DNA from: a virus
IMG/VR virus record: IMGVR_UViG_3300028025_000016
Location: 1-32,056 of that record
Length of the DNA: 32,056 nt
Reading direction: 5' to 3' (one strand)
Shown piece by piece: positions 30,725-32,056 of this stretch (positions within the stretch are counted from its first letter, which is position 1; each line of letters opens with the position of its first letter). The notes below the pieces were generated by a model. That model made no database searches. It worked only from the letters and a program-made list of their open reading frames with translations, and was not told the origin of the DNA. A program made the position numbers and the translations under genes.

Positions 30725-31062
30725 TTCAATTTAATATAAACCAGAAACCCCTTTCAGTAAATGAAGCCTACCGGGGTAGAAGATTTCGAACCAAGGCCTA
30801 CATAGAATTTGAAAGATGTATGCTTTTAAAAATGCCAAAGGGCAAAATAGATCCTGAGCAGATGTTGAGGGTTGAACTGTTTTTTGGCTTTTCTACCAAA
30901 TCAGCGGATATTGATAACCCGATCAAAGCTACCTTAGATTTGGCACAGAAAAAGTATGGCTTTAACGATAAAATGGTTTTTGAATTGAATGTCAGAAAGT
31001 GCTTAGTTAAAAAGGGGGACGAATTTATCAGCATGGGGATATTTAAAATGCTACCTTTTTAG
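30721..31062 (+). CDS. rusA: RusA-family Holliday junction resolvase
   Basis: The 113-aa product matches RusA: LSVNEAYRGRRFRTKAY (residues 11-27), a strand region ending FGFSTK, then SADIDNPIKATLDL with the catalytic acidic pair D63 and D65, K69, and a further Asp (D83) in KYGFNDKMVFEL. It cuts four-way DNA junctions made during phage replication and recombination, completing the ERF/SSB-like set. It overlaps the membrane gene by 4 bp and is the last gene of the early operon. Confidence 0.92.
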   Translation: MIQFNINQKPLSVNEAYRGRRFRTKAYIEFERCMLLKMPKGKIDPEQMLRVELFFGFSTKSADIDNPIKATLDLAQKKYGFNDKMVFELNVRKCLVKKGDEFISMGIFKMLPF

Positions 31063-31081
31063 ACAAAATTCACCTATAAAA

Positions 31082-31110
31082 ATAGGATATTAATTTTAAT
31101 CCTATATTTG
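31082..31110 (+). promoter_or_regulatory. Promoter and operator-like inverted repeat of the XRE gene
   Basis: ATAGGAT (31082-31088) and ATCCTAT (31099-31105) form a perfect 7-bp inverted repeat separated by 10 nt. The right arm overlaps the -7 box TATATTTG (31103-31110). A repressor bound here would block RNA polymerase. No -33 TTG is seen at the right spacing. Confidence 0.65.
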
Positions 31111-31126
31111 AATAAATAAAAAACAA

Positions 31127-31327
31127 ATGAGCGTACAAGAAGGACTACTAATCAGAAAATCAAGAAAGAAAAGCGGATACACTCAGCTAGAACTATGCAA
31201 GAAGCTAGGCTTATCTCATGCACCCATCAATCAGGTGGAGAACGGATGGGAGTCAATAAGCCTGTTTAATCTTAGAATGATCTGTGAGGCTATAGGTCTG
31301 GAGGTAGTAATCAAAGAAAAAATATAG
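31127..31327 (+). CDS. XRE-family HTH regulator
   Basis: The 66-aa product is a single Cro/C1-type HTH: GLLIRKSRKKSGYTQLELCK (residues 5-24), KLGLSHAPINQVENGWESIS and LFNLRMICEAIGLEVVI. It has no extra domain, so it is DNA-binding only, probably a dimer. The inverted repeat over its own -7 box suggests autorepression. It has no toxin partner nearby, so a toxin-antitoxin role is unlikely. Its stop codon TAG forms the first bases of the acceptor stem of the tRNA-like RNA that follows. Confidence 0.85.
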   Translation: MSVQEGLLIRKSRKKSGYTQLELCKKLGLSHAPINQVENGWESISLFNLRMICEAIGLEVVIKEKI

Positions 31328-31431
31328 TCATGTGGCGGAATGTAGACGCACATCGGAACTGCTTGTTAAAAGTGATGGCACATTGAGATACCCTATATTT
31401 GTGCGTGCAGGATCAGAGCCTGCCATGACTA
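31326..31431 (+). ncRNA. tRNA-like structured RNA with oversized anticodon loop
   Basis: The fold follows tRNA order. The acceptor stem is 7 bp (AGTCATG 31326-31332 with CATGACT 31424-31430), plus discriminator A31431. TG is at positions 8-9. The D stem is GCG/CGC (31335-31337, 31347-31349) in a class II, Leu-like GTGGCGGAA-GTAGACGC context. The anticodon stem CATCG/TGATG (31351-31355, 31373-31377) carries a 17-nt loop. The variable arm is GCACA/TGTGC (31378-31382, 31400-31404). The T stem is a perfect 5 bp (31407-31411, 31419-31423) with a 7-nt loop ATCAGAG. The large loop, missing GG in the D loop and no encoded CCA argue against an ordinary elongator tRNA. Confidence 0.7.
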
Positions 31432-31434
31432 CAA
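31424..31434 (+). repeat. CATGACTACAA repeat, copy 1 (tRNA-like 3' end)
   Basis: The acceptor 3' strand and following bases. The same 11-mer occurs at 31502-31512 and 31933-31943 (equal to 4-14), so copies 2 and 3 flank the HNH gene. Copies 2 and 3 share a longer 14-mer, TCATGACTACAAAA. Confidence 0.85.
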
Positions 31435-31444
31435 GGCAATTGTT

Positions 31445-31468
31445 GAGCATGGTAGAAATACCATGTTC
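31445..31468 (+). ncRNA. 10-bp hairpin with GAAA tetraloop downstream of the tRNA-like RNA
   Basis: GAGCATGGTA (31445-31454), loop GAAA, TACCATGTTC (31459-31468): 10 bp with one G-U pair, closed by a GNRA tetraloop. No T-run follows, so it is not a terminator. It is probably part of the same structured transcript as the tRNA-like fold. Confidence 0.7.
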
Positions 31469-31500
31469 TTCATTGCTGAATTAAATAAAAGTTCGTATAT

Positions 31501-31514
31501 TCATGACTACAAAA
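31501..31514 (+). repeat. TCATGACTACAAAA repeat, copy 2 (upstream of HNH gene)
   Basis: Identical to 31932-31945 and preceded in both cases by ATATT (one extra G in the right copy). The pair brackets the HNH gene as direct repeats, as a target duplication or recombination junction would. Confidence 0.85.
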
Positions 31515-31524
31515 CGGAATATAT

Positions 31525-31926
31525 ATGAATAGGTTCTTTGATAAAATAGATATGACCGACAGTTGTTGGTTATGGAAAGGAGCATTAAGTCAAGGGTATG
31601 GGATTTTTAAAATAGATAAAAAAACTATTAGTGCTCATAGGTTTTCATATCAAATTCATAAAGGAGAAATACCAGAAGGTGTTTTTGTTTGCCATTCTTG
31701 TGATATTAGAAATTGTGTAAATCCAAATCACTTGTTTTTGGGTAGTCCAAAAGATAATTGGCAAGATGGATTTGATAAAGGTAGAATAAAATTATTAGGA
31801 GGAATAGATACTAGTAAACTTAAAAAACATCCTAGTAAGGGAGCCTACAATAGAGGATGTAGATGTAATGAATGTAAGGCCATTCAAAATATGATGGTAA
31901 AAAGATATAGGTGCAGATTGAAATAA
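31525..31926 (+). CDS. HNH_3-type homing-like endonuclease
   Basis: The 133-aa product has the classic layout: an N-terminal NUMOD4-like CWLWKGALSQGYGIF (residues 14-28), AHRFSYQIHKGEIPEG (37-52), then the HNH core VCHSCDIRNCVNPNHLFLG (C56, H57, C59, C64, N68, H69), and a C-terminal zinc-like GCRCNECK (111-118) in a YNR-x(n)-RYR context. Such genes are mobile and spread by cutting DNA lacking them. It is much more AT-rich than its neighbours, carries no intron or split host gene, and lies between direct 14-bp repeats right next to the tRNA-like RNA. It is therefore probably a recent free-standing insertion. Confidence 0.9.
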   Translation: MNRFFDKIDMTDSCWLWKGALSQGYGIFKIDKKTISAHRFSYQIHKGEIPEGVFVCHSCDIRNCVNPNHLFLGSPKDNWQDGFDKGRIKLLGGIDTSKLKKHPSKGAYNRGCRCNECKAIQNMMVKRYRCRLK

Positions 31927-31929
31927 TAT

Positions 31930-32056
31930 TGTCATGACTACAAAAACAAAATAGAATGCCTAGAATGCTACCCAAATCACCACTAGACTATTCCCTTGAA
32001 ATCCGCTACAGGCTTTCAAGCGGTGAATGGTCTGCATGGATGAATAAGGGAAAAGG
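31930..32056. repeat. Terminal direct repeat, right copy
   Basis: Identical to 1-127. It includes copy 3 of the CATGACTACAA repeat (31933-31943). Join at 31929/1 to restore the circular map. Confidence 0.95.
31956..32056 (+). CDS. Partial second copy of gene 1 (assembly overlap)
   Basis: The first 101 bases of the gene at 27-278 appear again because of the terminal overlap. The contig end cuts the frame off. It is not a separate gene. Confidence 0.9.
   Translation, partial: MPRMLPKSPLDYSLEIRYRLSSGEWSAWMNKGK

Noticed and set aside
31127-31327. XRE gene as antitoxin of a toxin-antitoxin pair
   Set aside because: The upstream neighbour is RusA and the downstream neighbour is a structured RNA; no toxin-like gene is adjacent.
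31391-31401. TATATTTG inside the tRNA-like region as a promoter
   Set aside because: The -7 box is perfect, but no TTG lies 17-20 nt upstream (nearest are 8 and 28 nt away), and the bases overlap the variable arm of the RNA fold. A start there cannot be excluded but is not supported.
31326-31431. Ordinary functional tRNA-Leu or tRNA-Asn (GTT in the loop)
   Set aside because: The anticodon loop is 17 nt in the best fold, a 7-nt loop around GTT leaves a stem with mismatches, the D loop lacks GG and no CCA is encoded.
31320-31930. Group I intron with HNH endonuclease
   Set aside because: No split gene on either side and no recognisable P7/P3 core; the structured RNA folds as a tRNA shape instead.
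1-32056. Integrase and attachment site of a temperate phage
   Set aside because: No tyrosine or serine integrase was found on either strand; the XRE gene and short repeats near the tRNA-like RNA are not enough.
1-32056. CRISPR array
   Set aside because: No regularly spaced direct repeats were found anywhere in the window.

Overview
This window reads as one complete tailed-phage genome (Caudoviricetes, siphovirus-like) assembled as a circle. Bases 1-127 recur exactly at 31930-32056, so the unit is about 31,929 bp. The host is most likely a member of the Bacteroidota. The reasons are -7 promoter boxes of the form TAnnTTTG, A-rich leaders instead of strong Shine-Dalgarno sites, and protein families typical of Bacteroidota phages. 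No integrase, DNA polymerase or helicase is recognisable, so replication probably leans on the host. A short XRE repressor-like gene leaves the lifestyle open.

Layout. 1-3650 holds small accessory and DNA-transaction genes: a sigma-like HTH protein, a small membrane protein, a mini-SSB-like protein, an HNH nuclease, a ParB-like protein and a C5 DNA methyltransferase inside an AT-rich, foreign-looking block. 3651-5133 holds the terminase subunits. 5166-12887 holds tail genes, including a chaperone pair joined by a probable -1 frameshift on a T9 run and a 963-aa fibre with an S74 self-cleaving chaperone. 12936-15005 is the tape measure gene. 15017-17616 holds an XkdF-like protease, a scaffold and the major capsid protein. 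17673-21716 holds a probable tube protein, the portal and connectors. 21721-24587 holds lysis genes (holin-like proteins, M15 endolysin, a spanin-like candidate) and a metallophosphoesterase. 24631-25430 is the only minus-strand operon. 25574-31062 is the early region: ERF annealase, Gp157, several small HTH proteins, a DUF6291-like protein and RusA. 31127-31926 holds an XRE regulator with its own operator-like repeat, a tRNA-like structured RNA and an HNH_3 homing-type endonuclease.

Most genes are packed with ATGA or TAATG overlaps into long plus-strand operons. The early region has visible promoters, two of which (25518-25544 and 28275-28301) share the same bipartite sequence. Terminators follow the capsid and tube genes.

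The two most interesting non-coding elements are these. First, an ~88-nt RNA at 29136-29223 has its own promoter, three consecutive hairpins, complementary loops and an intrinsic terminator ending 10 nt before the next start codon. Second, a tRNA-shaped RNA at 31326-31431 has perfect acceptor and T stems but an oversized anticodon loop. It is followed by a 10-bp GNRA hairpin, and its 3' end sequence is repeated on both sides of the adjacent HNH gene.
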